A DNA stretch of 64,000 nucleotides from Microbacterium sp. zg-Y1090 (GCF_030246945.1 NZ_CP126742.1:2232001-2296000); one strand, 5' to 3'; positions 51,665 to 61,275 are shown, numbered from the stretch's first letter. The notes: a model not told the origin generated them from the sequence alone. A program made the numbers and translations.

Positions 51665-52654
51665 GTGCCGCAGACGTTCTCCGCCCAGGATGCCGTGGAG
51701 CTCGCCGTCGTCGAGCGCAGTGGTTTCGTCGAGTCGCGTCACGTGGGCAGCGCCGTGGTGCTCGCCCCCGACGGTGCGACGCGCACCGCATTGGGCGACG
51801 TGGACGCTCCGGTGCTCCCGCGTTCGACGCTGAAGCCGCTGCAGGCACTCGGGTGCCTGACCGCCGGGGCGGAGCTGGAAGGCGAGCAGCTCGCGCTCGC
51901 CACCGCCAGTCACGCCGGCACCGACCGGCACGTCGCGGTCGTGCGGGACATCCTCCATCACGCCGGTCTCGGCGAGGACGACTTGCGCTGCCCGCCGGCC
52001 TGGCCGGGCGACACCGCCACCCGCGACGAGCTCGTGCGCGAGCTGGGGACCCCCTCCCGCATCCGCATGAACTGCTCCGGAAAGCACGCCGCCATGCTGC
52101 TGGCATGCGTCGTCAACGGCTGGGACACCGCCGGATACCTCGAGGTCAACCACCCGCTGCAGATGCACATCCGCGAGGTGGTGGAGCGGCTGACGGGGAC
52201 GAAGGCCACCGTCACCGCGGTCGACGGCTGCGGCGCGCCGGTCTACGGCCTGAGCCTCACGGCGCTCGCCCGCGGCATCCAGCGCATCGCGACCTCGTCG
52301 GAGCGCTCCCCGTTCGCCCTGCACCGTCACGCCGCCACCCTCGTGCGTGCGGTGAAGGACCACCCGTGGACGATCGACGGGGACGGCCGCCCCGACACCG
52401 TCGTGATCGAGGCGCTGGGGGTGTTCGCCAAGACGGGCGCCGAGGGCGTGCTGGTGATGGCGGCCCCCGACGGCACAACGGTCGCGCTGAAGATGCTCGA
52501 CGGCAGCCCGCGCGCCGCCACCGTCGTCGCCCTCACCCTGCTCGTGCGCGCGGGGGCCCTGCCCGCCGCGCAGGTCGCCCAGGTGCTCGGCTCGCTCTCC
52601 TTGAGCGTGCGCGGCGGCGACCGAGATGTCGGGGCGATCCGCCCCACTGTGTGA
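51665..52654 (+). CDS. Asparaginase, Rhizobium etli type (class 3)
   Basis: The product is 329 residues and would hydrolyse asparagine to aspartate and ammonia. The family motifs are LPRSTLKPLQALG, ASHAGTDRHV, MNCSGKHAAMLLACV and TAVDGCGAPVYGLS, with the cysteine and lysine of NCSGKHA at the active centre. It is unrelated to E. coli AnsA/AnsB. Together with aspA (4477-5940) and alanine dehydrogenase next door, it suggests use of amino acids as carbon and nitrogen source. Confidence 0.88.
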   Translation: MPQTFSAQDAVELAVVERSGFVESRHVGSAVVLAPDGATRTALGDVDAPVLPRSTLKPLQALGCLTAGAELEGEQLALATASHAGTDRHVAVVRDILHHAGLGEDDLRCPPAWPGDTATRDELVRELGTPSRIRMNCSGKHAAMLLACVVNGWDTAGYLEVNHPLQMHIREVVERLTGTKATVTAVDGCGAPVYGLSLTALARGIQRIATSSERSPFALHRHAATLVRAVKDHPWTIDGDGRPDTVVIEALGVFAKTGAEGVLVMAAPDGTTVALKMLDGSPRAATVVALTLLVRAGALPAAQVAQVLGSLSLSVRGGDRDVGAIRPTV

Positions 52655-52690
52655 CGGCGCCCTCACCCCGGGCGCGGAATGGAGCGATCG

Positions 52691-53806
52691 ATGAGGATCT
52701 GCGTACCGACCGAAGTCAAGAACAGCGAGTACCGGGTGGCGCTGACCCCTGCCGGGGTGCATGACCTCGTCACCTCGGGCCATGAGGTGTTCGTCCAGCG
52801 CGGAGCCGGACTCGGCTCGTCGATGTCGGATGCCGAGTACGACGCGGCCGGCGCGACGCTGCTGGACGATCCCGCCGAGGTGTGGGCGCGCGCGGAGCTG
52901 CTGCTGAAGGTCAAGGAGCCCATCGCCTCGGAGTACGCCTACTTCCGCGACGACCTCGTCGTGTTCACCTACCTGCATCTCGCCGCCGACCGCGCGCTCA
53001 CCGAGCGACTCGTCGCCGACCGCGTCACGGCGATCGCCTATGAGACGGTGCAGCTGCCCGGCGGGAGCCTGCCGCTGCTGGCCCCGATGAGCGAGGTCGC
53101 CGGCCGCCTCGCGCCGATGGTCGGCGCCTCCACCCTCATGCGCTCGGCCGGCGGTCTGGGGCTGCTGATGTCGGGCGTCCCCGGCACGCGCCCAGCGCGC
53201 GTCACGATCATCGGCGGCGGGGTGGCGGGAGCCAACGCGGCCATAATCACGGCGGGTACGGGTGCCGACGTGACCGTCTTCGACACGAACGTGCAGCGGC
53301 TGCGGTACCTCGACGACTACTTCCAAGGCCGCATCAAGACGGCGGCCTCCAACCCGCTGGACCTCGATGCCGCCGTGGTGGCATCCGACCTGGTGATCGG
53401 GTCGGTGCTCATCCCCGGTGCCAAGGCGCCCAAGCTCGTCACGAACGCGATGGTGGAGCGGATGCGACCGGGCTCGGTGCTCGTGGACATCGCCGTCGAC
53501 CAGGGCGGCTGCTTCGAGGACAGCCACCCGACGACGCATGAGGATCCCACGTTCCTCGTGCACGGCAGCGTCTTCTACTGCGTCGCGAACATGCCCGGCG
53601 CCGTGCCGAACACCTCGACCTCGGCCCTCACCAACGCGACGCTGCCCTACATCCGGCGCATCGTGGCGCTCGGCTGGCGCGACGCACTGCGGGCCGACCC
53701 CGCTCTCGCGTCGGGACTGAACACGCACGCCGGCGAGGTCGTCAATCCCGGTGTGGCGACGGCTCACGGCATGCCGCTGGTGTCGACCGCCGACGCGCTG
53801 CGATAG
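52691..53806 (+). CDS. ald: Alanine dehydrogenase
   Basis: The product is 371 residues and interconverts alanine with pyruvate and ammonia using NAD. RICVPTEVKNSEYRVALTPA opens the chain, LLKVKEP carries the substrate lysine, YLHLAAD the catalytic histidine, and VTIIGGGVAGANAA the NAD loop. I chose ATG 52691, 6 nt after GGAG; ATG 52679 would add four residues. Alanine dehydrogenase often rises in low oxygen, which fits PFL in the same window (inference). Confidence 0.95.
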   Translation: MRICVPTEVKNSEYRVALTPAGVHDLVTSGHEVFVQRGAGLGSSMSDAEYDAAGATLLDDPAEVWARAELLLKVKEPIASEYAYFRDDLVVFTYLHLAADRALTERLVADRVTAIAYETVQLPGGSLPLLAPMSEVAGRLAPMVGASTLMRSAGGLGLLMSGVPGTRPARVTIIGGGVAGANAAIITAGTGADVTVFDTNVQRLRYLDDYFQGRIKTAASNPLDLDAAVVASDLVIGSVLIPGAKAPKLVTNAMVERMRPGSVLVDIAVDQGGCFEDSHPTTHEDPTFLVHGSVFYCVANMPGAVPNTSTSALTNATLPYIRRIVALGWRDALRADPALASGLNTHAGEVVNPGVATAHGMPLVSTADALR

Positions 53807-53813
53807 CCCGCCG

Positions 53814-56582
53814 TCACCGCAGCCGCACCCGCAGGGCGACGGATGCCGCGTCCCACAGCCACGCCCGGTCGCGGCCGGGCGCCGCGTAGGGCGGCGCCGC
53901 GCGCGAGGCGGTGACCGCTCGCACGTCGCCGCTGCACGCGGCGTCGACGAGCAGCGCCCCCGACGCACGCACCTCCTGCAGGGTGCGCCATTCGCGCAGC
54001 CAGGTCTCGGGCTCCCCCCACAGCGCCGTGGGCCCCGTCGGGAGGTCGGTGCGCGCCGCGCCACCGAGCGGGACGACATGCACGCCGGCGCTCTGCCACC
54101 GCTCGCGCACCTCGCGGGCCGCGGGCGACGCCGGCGCCACGAGGCCGACGAGCCCCCGCGGCCGGTACAGGGGGACGTCGGTCTCGGGCTCCGGGAGCCC
54201 GCTTTCGGCCAGCGCGAACTGCACGGCGAGGCCGTCCACGACACCGCGGCCGGGCGGCAGGTCGCGGTGGTGGTCGCGCGCCTCCCCTCCGGCGGCGACA
54301 TGATCCGCCCGGCTGGGAAGCGACAGGATCGCCCGCCTGGTCAGCAGCGGCGCGACCCGCCCGGCGATCCCCGTGAGCCGCTGGGTCGTGACGATGACGC
54401 GGATGCCGCGACGGCCGGCGTCGCGCACGAGAGCCTCGACCCGCTCCTGGAGGATCGCCTCGTGATCGGGCCCGTACGGCGCAGGCAGCGCATCGAGGTC
54501 GTCCACGAGCACGAGGGTGCCCGGCGGCAGCTCGGCCGTGCCGGCGAGCGCATCCCAGGCCGCCTCGGGGTCTCGGGGCACGACAAGGGTGCGACCGGCG
54601 TCGTGCTGTGCTGCGGCGGCCCGCAGCACGCCGGTCTTCCCCGACCCCGGGCCACCCACCACGACAAGGCCACGCTCGGCGGAGGTCAGCAGCACCGGGC
54701 GCTGCCGCTGCCGGTCGGGCTCGTCGGCCAGCCCCAGCAGGATCGCACCGTCTCGGGGCGTCGCACCGTCCGCCGTTCCCAGGGTCTGCAGCGCCTGCAG
54801 CGGCAGCCGATCGGGCAGAGCGGGGAGCCAGGGTCGCCGGGGCGGCGCACCGGCGTCGACGGCCGCGAGCCGGGCGAGGGTGTCGTCATCGCAGACCGCC
54901 ACCCGCACCCCGCGCGCCGTCCGGTCGGCGGCGCGGCGCACGAGGGCGAGCCCACGCGCGGCCGGTTCGCCGGGCAGCAGGGCGGCGTCGTCCCCGCCGA
55001 GCATGAGCCGGGCGTCGCCGACGTCGGTGACCCGCAGACTGACCCGCAGCGGACAGTTGGCCAGCAGCGCGTCGCGGAAGACGCCCGCGGCGCGCTGGCC
55101 GGCGAGGATCAGGTGCATGCCCAGCGCCCGCCCGCGCGCGGCGATGTCGGCGAACAGCGCGTGCAGCTCCGGCTGCGTGCCCACGAGCGCGGCGTACTCG
55201 TCGACGACGATCACGAGTCGCGGCAACACCTCGCCTGCCTCGTCGACGTCGCGCGCACCCGCCTCGGCGAGCACGCGCTCGCGGTGTCGAAGCTCGGCTC
55301 GCAGGCTGTGTATGGCGCGGTGAGCGGCGGCCTCGTCGAGGTCGGTCAGCACACCCGTGACGTGCGGCAGGGCGGCGAGGCGGTCGAACGCGCGGCCGCC
55401 CTTGAAATCAGCGAGGAGGAAGGCGACCTGCGCAGTGGTGTGGGTCGCGCAGAGGCTCGCGATCCAGGTGGTCAGCAGCTCGCTCTTGCCTGCTCCGGTG
55501 ACCCCGGTGACGAGGGCATGCGGACCGTCCACCGCGAGGTCGATGACCACCGCCTCGCCGCCGTCTCGGCCGATCACCGCCGGCAGCGTGCCCGCGGCGG
55601 CGGACGGGGCGTGGGGCAGCAGGAGCGCGAGGTCTGCCGAGGGGGCGGAAGCCGCGCCGGCAACGGCTCCCGCCCGCACATCGAGCGCGGTGGCGACGGC
55701 CGTCGCCTGGGCGCGCCCCAGGGCCTCGACGCGCACCTCGCGGCCGAACCCGCCATGATCGAGCCACGCCGCGCCGAGTCCGGTCAGGGTGAGCACCGCC
55801 GCGCAGCGGGGCGGGGGAGGCATGCGCGGGGCGACGAGGGCGATCGGCGCCTCGACGCCGCGTTCCGGCACGGTCCCCTGCTCGCACAGCTGCACCGCCA
55901 TGCCTGTGACGCAGCGACGGTGCGGGAGCGCCGCGGTCCACCCGCCGTCGGCGGTCACCGGCCCGACGAGCCTCACCTCCCCCGGGGGCGAGACCAGACA
56001 CACCTGCGCGAGCAACGCCCTCCCCACCGCGGCCGCTGCGACCGGCGGGCCCACCACCGCGACGCCGTCGCCGAGCGGCACCGTGACCGGCGCGTGGTCC
56101 AGGCGCGTCGCCTGTGCCCGCAGTGCGGCATCCTCCTCGTCACCGCCACCGCCGACCACGCGCACCGCACTCGGCCGCTGACCCGTCCCCACCCGCAGCT
56201 GGTGCGCCCGGCCCGGGACGGTGCGCCAGATCCCCTCGGGCTCCGCCAGGCATCCGGCGACATCGGGATGCCTGGCGGAGAGCGCGCCGCGCTCCGTGGC
56301 GTGGCGCGCGGCGAGTCGTGCGGCGACGCTGGCCCGCAGGGACTCCTGCGATCGCCGTGCGCGGCGCCGGTCCCGGCGGGCGGCCCGCAGCCCGTCGAGG
56401 GCGGCGCCGCCGGCCAGCAGCGGCCCGAGCGCGGCGAACCACAGCGACAGGACCGATCCCGTGATCGCCCAGAGCCCGAGCGCGGCGGCCACGGGCAGCA
56501 GAGCCGCTGCGAACGGCAGCGCCGGCCGCGGCACGGGTTGCGCCGGCTTCGGGAGGGTCAGCGGTTCGTCGTCGGAGATCAT
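53814..56582 (-). CDS. Orphan EccC/FtsK-like tandem ATPase
   Basis: The product is 922 residues from ATG 56582 (a GTG at 56603 would add seven). Two helices near residues 20-60 anchor it. The first FtsK/SpoIIIE ATPase domain has Lys366 in GVTGAGKSELLT, Walker B VIVVDEYAALVG and ILAGQRAAGVF; the second has Lys649 in GGPGSGKTGVL and LVLVDDLDAL. The order and wording resemble EccC/EssC motors of type VII secretion rather than DNA-translocating FtsK, which has one motor and a gamma domain. No WXG100, EccB, EccD or mycosin gene is visible around it. The PP2C gene follows upstream on the same strand. Confidence 0.8.
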   Translation of the reverse strand: MISDDEPLTLPKPAQPVPRPALPFAAALLPVAAALGLWAITGSVLSLWFAALGPLLAGGAALDGLRAARRDRRRARRSQESLRASVAARLAARHATERGALSARHPDVAGCLAEPEGIWRTVPGRAHQLRVGTGQRPSAVRVVGGGGDEEDAALRAQATRLDHAPVTVPLGDGVAVVGPPVAAAAVGRALLAQVCLVSPPGEVRLVGPVTADGGWTAALPHRRCVTGMAVQLCEQGTVPERGVEAPIALVAPRMPPPPRCAAVLTLTGLGAAWLDHGGFGREVRVEALGRAQATAVATALDVRAGAVAGAASAPSADLALLLPHAPSAAAGTLPAVIGRDGGEAVVIDLAVDGPHALVTGVTGAGKSELLTTWIASLCATHTTAQVAFLLADFKGGRAFDRLAALPHVTGVLTDLDEAAAHRAIHSLRAELRHRERVLAEAGARDVDEAGEVLPRLVIVVDEYAALVGTQPELHALFADIAARGRALGMHLILAGQRAAGVFRDALLANCPLRVSLRVTDVGDARLMLGGDDAALLPGEPAARGLALVRRAADRTARGVRVAVCDDDTLARLAAVDAGAPPRRPWLPALPDRLPLQALQTLGTADGATPRDGAILLGLADEPDRQRQRPVLLTSAERGLVVVGGPGSGKTGVLRAAAAQHDAGRTLVVPRDPEAAWDALAGTAELPPGTLVLVDDLDALPAPYGPDHEAILQERVEALVRDAGRRGIRVIVTTQRLTGIAGRVAPLLTRRAILSLPSRADHVAAGGEARDHHRDLPPGRGVVDGLAVQFALAESGLPEPETDVPLYRPRGLVGLVAPASPAAREVRERWQSAGVHVVPLGGAARTDLPTGPTALWGEPETWLREWRTLQEVRASGALLVDAACSGDVRAVTASRAAPPYAAPGRDRAWLWDAASVALRVRLR

Positions 56583-56648
56583 GCCCCCAGCACAGCGCAC
56601 CACGGGACCCCGCGGTCGCCGCGGCGACCGTTCGGGGTCGGCTCCGGC

Positions 56649-57530
56649 TCAGTCGGCGGCTGGGGAGGAAGCGGCGTCGGCCGCCGCGGCGTCCTGGCGC
56701 GGCAGCGGCACAGTCGGCGCCACCTGCTGGCGCTCAGCGGTGTCGCCGTCGTCGTCGCCCTCGGCGACGACCTGCGCGTTGAGCACGATCACGGAGATGT
56801 TGTCGCGACCACCGTTGTCCAGGGCTGCCTTCAGCATGGCATCGACGGCCGCCGCGGGGTCGGGGTGCTCCATGAGGAAGTGCAGGATGCCGTAGTCGGT
56901 GAGTTCCTTGGTGAGTCCGTCGCTGCAGATGACGAACCTGTCGCCGTCGACGACGTCGAGGCGCACGTAATCGGGGGTGACGGACTCTGTGGGGCCAACG
57001 GCGCGGGTGATCACGTTGCCGTACGGGTGGTTCTCGGCTTCCTCCGGGCTCAGCCGACCCGAGGCGACGAGCTCCTGCACCACCGAGTGGTCGGTGGTGA
57101 TCTGCATGAGGCTCTCGTCGCGCATGAGATACACCCGCGAGTCGCCGATGTTCAGCGTGACCCAGGTCGCCTCGTCTCCCGTGGCGTCCAGGTAGACGCC
57201 GGTGACCGTCGTGCCGGTGCCGTCGTCGGTGGCCTCGGGATGGTGGGAGATGTCCTCCACCGCGCGCGCGAGTGCCGTCTCGATCACCTTCGGGGAGACG
57301 GGCTCGGTCGTCGAGACCGCGCTCAGCCGTTCGATCGCGCTGGCGCTGGCGATCTCGCCGCCGATGTGCCCACCCATGCCGTCGGCGACGATGAACAGGG
57401 GGTAGGTGGCCAGCACCGCGTCCTGGTTCACCTCTCGGCGACGTCCCACGTCGGTGGCCGCAGCCCACGACAGAGACAGCTCCCCGCCGGGCACCGCGAC
57501 GACGCGCGTCTGGGTGGTGGCTTCAGGCAC
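56649..57530 (-). CDS. PP2C-family serine/threonine phosphatase
   Basis: The product is 293 residues from GTG 57530 with GGGAAGG before it. Metal-binding aspartates are in VNQDAVL, VADGMGGHIGGE, CSDGLTKEL and GGRDNISVIV, all intact. The last 45 residues are a disordered Ala/Asp tail. No membrane helix is present, unlike PstP. It would remove phosphate from proteins phosphorylated by a Hanks-type kinase encoded elsewhere. It is 66 bp from the EccC-like gene on the same strand and may be co-transcribed with it. Confidence 0.93.
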   Translation of the reverse strand: MPEATTQTRVVAVPGGELSLSWAAATDVGRRREVNQDAVLATYPLFIVADGMGGHIGGEIASASAIERLSAVSTTEPVSPKVIETALARAVEDISHHPEATDDGTGTTVTGVYLDATGDEATWVTLNIGDSRVYLMRDESLMQITTDHSVVQELVASGRLSPEEAENHPYGNVITRAVGPTESVTPDYVRLDVVDGDRFVICSDGLTKELTDYGILHFLMEHPDPAAAVDAMLKAALDNGGRDNISVIVLNAQVVAEGDDDGDTAERQQVAPTVPLPRQDAAAADAASSPAAD

Positions 57531-57586
57531 GCTGTCGGCCTTCCCTGTCGTCGTCGGATGCGTTCGTCTGCAGAACGCGTTTTCAC

Positions 57587-57592
57587 ATCCTA
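57587..57592 (-). promoter_or_regulatory. Candidate -10 (TAGGAT) of the PP2C gene, overlapping the ABC exporter stop
   Basis: TAGGAT on the minus strand; its TAG is the stop codon of the upstream ABC gene. The start codon is about 57 nt further on. Confidence 0.4.
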
Positions 57593-59545
57593 GTGGACCG
57601 CCGCCTGCTCGCCCTCAGCGACGTCACCCTCGACCGGGGCCTGGAACTGCGCGTTGTACAGCCTCCGGTAAGCCCCCTGCGCGGCGAGCAGCTCGTCGTG
57701 GGTGCCCTGCTCCACGATCGAGCCGTTCTCCATCACCAGGATCACGTCGGCGTCGCGGATGGTGGACAGCCGGTGCGCGATGACGAACGACGTGCGGTCG
57801 CGCCGCAGGCGGGCCATGGCCCGCTGGATCAGCAGCTCGGTGCGGGTGTCCACCGACGACGTCGCCTCGTCGAGGATGAGCAGCCGCGGGTCGGCCAGGA
57901 ATGCCCGGGCGATGGTGACCAGCTGCCGCTCCCCTGCGCTGAGGTTGGTGGCCTCATCGTCGAGCACGGTGTCGTACCCCGCGGGCAGGGCGTGGACGAA
58001 GCGGTCGACGTAGGCGGCCGAGGCGGCGGCCGTCATCTCCTCTTCGGTGGCGTCGGGCCGCCCGTAGAGGATGTTCTCGCGGATCGTGCCGGAGAACAGC
58101 CACGTGTCCTGCAGCACCATGCCGGTGCGCGAACGCAGGTCGGCCCGCGTCATCCGCCGTGTGTCGAGGCCGTCGAGCGTGATGCGGCCGGCGTCGATGT
58201 CGTAGAAGCGCATGATGAGGTTGACCAGCGTGGTCTTGCCCGCACCGGTCGGACCGACGATGGCCACCGTGCTCCCCGGCCGCACCGACAGGTCGAGGTG
58301 CTCGATGAGCGGCTTGTCGGGGGTGTAGCTGAACGACACGTCCTCGAAGTCGAGGTCGCCGGCATCCTCGTCGACGGTCTCGGCCGGCTCGGGGTCGGGC
58401 GTCTGCTCCTCCTCGTCGAGGAGTTCGAAGACGCGCTCTGCGCTGGCGACGCCCGACTGCAGCAGATTGGCCATCGAGCCGAGCTGGCTCAACGGCTGGG
58501 TGAACTGACGGGAGTACTGGATGAAGGCCTGAACGTCGCCGATCGACAACCGCCCGCCGGCGACCTGCAATCCGCCGACGACCGCGATCGCCACATACAC
58601 GAGGTTTCCGATGAACATCATGGCGGGCATGATGACGCCCGAGAGGAACTGCGCACCGAAGGTGGCGCGGTACACCTCCTCGTTCTCGGCCCGGAAATCC
58701 GCTTCCACCTCGCGCTGGTGCCCGAAGACCTTGACGATGGCGTGACCCGAGAACGTCTCCTCCACGCGGGCGTTGAGCACCCCGGTGGCCTTCCACTGGG
58801 CGACGAACAGCTTCTGGGATCGGCGGGCGACGAGCACCGTGACCACGATCGTCAGCGGAATCGTCACAAGGGCGATGAGGGCGAGCAGCGGCGAGATCAC
58901 GAACATCATCACGAGCACGCCGATGACGGTGAGCAGCGAGACCACGACTTGCGAGAGGGTCTGCTGCATCGTCTGCCCGATGTTGTCGACGTCGTTGGTG
59001 ACGCGGCTGAGCAGCTCACCGCGCTGCACGCGGTCGAAGTACGACAGCGGCAGTCGGTGGATCTTGTCCTCGACACGCATGCGCAGGCGCTGCATCGCCC
59101 GTTGCACGACGCCGTTGAGGATGCGCGCCTGAAGCCAGCCGAACACGCTCGCCAGCAGGTACACCGCCAGCACGCCCATGAGGATCCAGCGCAGCTGCTC
59201 GAAGTCGATGCCCGCACCGGGAGTGAACTCCATCGCCGCGAGCATGTCGGCCTGCTCCTGCGAACCTTCGGCACGCAGGGCGTCGACGACCTGGTCCTTG
59301 GTCACGCCGGGAGGCGACTGCAGGGAGATGAATCCGGCGAAGACCACGTTCGTCCCCTCACCGAGCAGCTTCGGGCCGGTCACCGTCAGTCCGACGCTGA
59401 CGACCCCCAGGATCAGCACCGTGACGATGCGCGGCAGGTCGACCCGCAGCTCCCCGAGCAGCCTCCGGGCGCTCGGGCCGAAGTTCTGCGCCTTCTGCAC
59501 CGGCGCCGTGCCGCGCCCGGGGCCGTGTCCGCCGTGCCCGCTCAT
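57590..59545 (-). CDS. ABC exporter half-transporter, catalytic-site partner
   Basis: The product is 651 residues from ATG 59545, with a four-base overlap on the partner gene. Six helices span about 50-350. The ATPase has GPTGAGKTT, Walker B LILDEATSSVD with the catalytic glutamate, and the H-loop IAHRLSTI. Its signature is LSAGERQ rather than LSGGQ. The N-terminus is His/Gly-rich (MSGHGGHGPGRG). It pairs with the product of 59542-61275 as a heterodimeric multidrug or lipid exporter. Confidence 0.92.
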   Translation of the reverse strand: MSGHGGHGPGRGTAPVQKAQNFGPSARRLLGELRVDLPRIVTVLILGVVSVGLTVTGPKLLGEGTNVVFAGFISLQSPPGVTKDQVVDALRAEGSQEQADMLAAMEFTPGAGIDFEQLRWILMGVLAVYLLASVFGWLQARILNGVVQRAMQRLRMRVEDKIHRLPLSYFDRVQRGELLSRVTNDVDNIGQTMQQTLSQVVVSLLTVIGVLVMMFVISPLLALIALVTIPLTIVVTVLVARRSQKLFVAQWKATGVLNARVEETFSGHAIVKVFGHQREVEADFRAENEEVYRATFGAQFLSGVIMPAMMFIGNLVYVAIAVVGGLQVAGGRLSIGDVQAFIQYSRQFTQPLSQLGSMANLLQSGVASAERVFELLDEEEQTPDPEPAETVDEDAGDLDFEDVSFSYTPDKPLIEHLDLSVRPGSTVAIVGPTGAGKTTLVNLIMRFYDIDAGRITLDGLDTRRMTRADLRSRTGMVLQDTWLFSGTIRENILYGRPDATEEEMTAAASAAYVDRFVHALPAGYDTVLDDEATNLSAGERQLVTIARAFLADPRLLILDEATSSVDTRTELLIQRAMARLRRDRTSFVIAHRLSTIRDADVILVMENGSIVEQGTHDELLAAQGAYRRLYNAQFQAPVEGDVAEGEQAAVH

Positions 59546-61275
59546 GCCGTCGCCTCCGCCGCCAGCTGCGACGCCACGATCTCGCGATAGGTCTCGCAAT
59601 CCTCGAGCAGCTCGTCGTGGCGTCCGACACCCACGATGCGACCATGCTCGAGGACGATGATCTGGTCGGCACCCTGGATGGTGGACACCCGCTGGGCCAC
59701 GACCAGGCGGGTGGTCCCCGGCAGGCGTTCATCCAGAGCACGGCGCAGCGCCGCATCGGTCTGCAGGTCCAACGCCGAGAACGAGTCGTCGAAGATCTGG
59801 ATGCGTGGGTTCTTCACCAGGGCCCGCGCGATCGCCAGCCGCTGGCGCTGCCCGCCCGATACGTTCGTGCCGCCTTGGGCGATCGCCGCTTCGAGCCCTC
59901 CCGGCATCGCCTCGACGAAATCGCGGGCCTGTGCGATGTCCAGTGCCTCCCACAGCTCCTGGTCGGTCGCCTCGGCATTGCCGTAGCGGAGGTTGGAGGC
60001 CACCGTGCCGGAGAACAGGAACGCCTTCTGGGGCACCAGGCCGATGCGCTGCCACAGCTCGTCCGGGTCGTATTCGCGCACGTCGACGCCGTCGACGCTG
60101 ACCGATCCCGCGGTGACGTCGAACAGGCGCGGCACGAGTCCGACGAGCGTGGTCTTTCCCGACCCGGTCGATCCGATCACCGCGGTCACCGTGCCGGGCT
60201 CGACGTCGAAGGAGAGATCGTGCAGCACCGCCTCGTCGGCTCCGGGATAGGCGAAGTCGACGTGGGAGAACCGCACGCGACCCGCCGGCCGGGGAGCCGC
60301 CGCCGGTGCATCGGGGGCCGTCACCGACGCCGGGGTGTGCAGCACCTCGCCGATGCGCTGCGCGCACACCGCTGCGCGCGGGATCATCACGAACATGAAG
60401 GTGGCCATCATGACGCCCATGAGGATCTGCATCATGTAGTTGAGGAAGGCGAAGAGGGTGCCGATCTCCACCCCGGCATCCTGCACCTGCCCCGCCCCGA
60501 ACCAGATCACGGCGATGCTGGAGAGGTTCATGACGAGCATGACGGCCGGGAACATCAGCGCCATGAGGTTGCCCGCCCGCAGCGCCGTGTCGGTCACGTC
60601 CTGGCTGGCCGCCCGGAACCGCTCGCGCTCCTGGCGCTCCCGAACGAAGGCTCGGATGACGCGGATGCCGGTGAGCTGCTCGCGCATGATCAGGTTCACG
60701 CGGTCGATGCGCTGCTGCATGAGAGTGAACGCCGGCACCATTCGCACCACGATGAGTCCGACGATGATGAGCAGGAGCGGCACGGAGACGGCCATCAGCC
60801 ACGACAGCCCGACGTCCTGCCGGATGGCCATGATGATGCCGCCGATGGCGAGCATGGGCGCGGAGATCATCAGCGTCGCCGAGACCTGCACCAGCATCTG
60901 CACCTGCTGCACGTCGTTGGTGTTGCGCGTGATCAGCGAAGGCGCGCCGAACCGGCCCACCTCGCGCTGTGAGAAGGCGACGACCCGGTGGAACAGGTCC
61001 GAGCGCAGGTCCCGGCCCACCGAGGTGGCCAGGCGCGAGCCGAACCACACCGCGATGATCGCGCACGCGATCTGCACCGCGCTGACGACCAGCATGACGC
61101 CGCCGAGCGACCAGATGACGTCGACGTCACCGGTGACCACCCCGTCGTCGATGATGTCGGCGTTGAGGGTGGGCAGGAGCAGCGACGCGACCGACTGCGC
61201 CAGTTGGAACACCACGACGGCGACGATGAGCGGCCACATCGGGCGCGTGTACGTCGCGAGCAGCTTGCCGAGCAC
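59542..61275 (-). CDS. ABC exporter half-transporter, degenerate-site partner
   Basis: The product is 577 residues from GTG 61275, four bases after GGAGGGGG. Six helices precede the ATPase with GSTGSGKTT, signature VSGGQRQRL and Walker B IQIFDDSFSALD, where aspartate stands in place of the catalytic glutamate. That substitution is typical of one half of heterodimeric exporters such as BmrCD or TM287/288. It is the first gene of the pair. Confidence 0.92.
   Translation of the reverse strand: MLGKLLATYTRPMWPLIVAVVVFQLAQSVASLLLPTLNADIIDDGVVTGDVDVIWSLGGVMLVVSAVQIACAIIAVWFGSRLATSVGRDLRSDLFHRVVAFSQREVGRFGAPSLITRNTNDVQQVQMLVQVSATLMISAPMLAIGGIIMAIRQDVGLSWLMAVSVPLLLIIVGLIVVRMVPAFTLMQQRIDRVNLIMREQLTGIRVIRAFVRERQERERFRAASQDVTDTALRAGNLMALMFPAVMLVMNLSSIAVIWFGAGQVQDAGVEIGTLFAFLNYMMQILMGVMMATFMFVMIPRAAVCAQRIGEVLHTPASVTAPDAPAAAPRPAGRVRFSHVDFAYPGADEAVLHDLSFDVEPGTVTAVIGSTGSGKTTLVGLVPRLFDVTAGSVSVDGVDVREYDPDELWQRIGLVPQKAFLFSGTVASNLRYGNAEATDQELWEALDIAQARDFVEAMPGGLEAAIAQGGTNVSGGQRQRLAIARALVKNPRIQIFDDSFSALDLQTDAALRRALDERLPGTTRLVVAQRVSTIQGADQIIVLEHGRIVGVGRHDELLEDCETYREIVASQLAAEATA

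Noticed and set aside
51140-54301. A 1053-codon minus-strand open frame running through asparaginase and alanine dehydrogenase
   Set aside because: Only its last 157 codons are the OsmC gene. The rest is antisense to two well-supported genes and has shadow composition rich in Arg, His and Gly.
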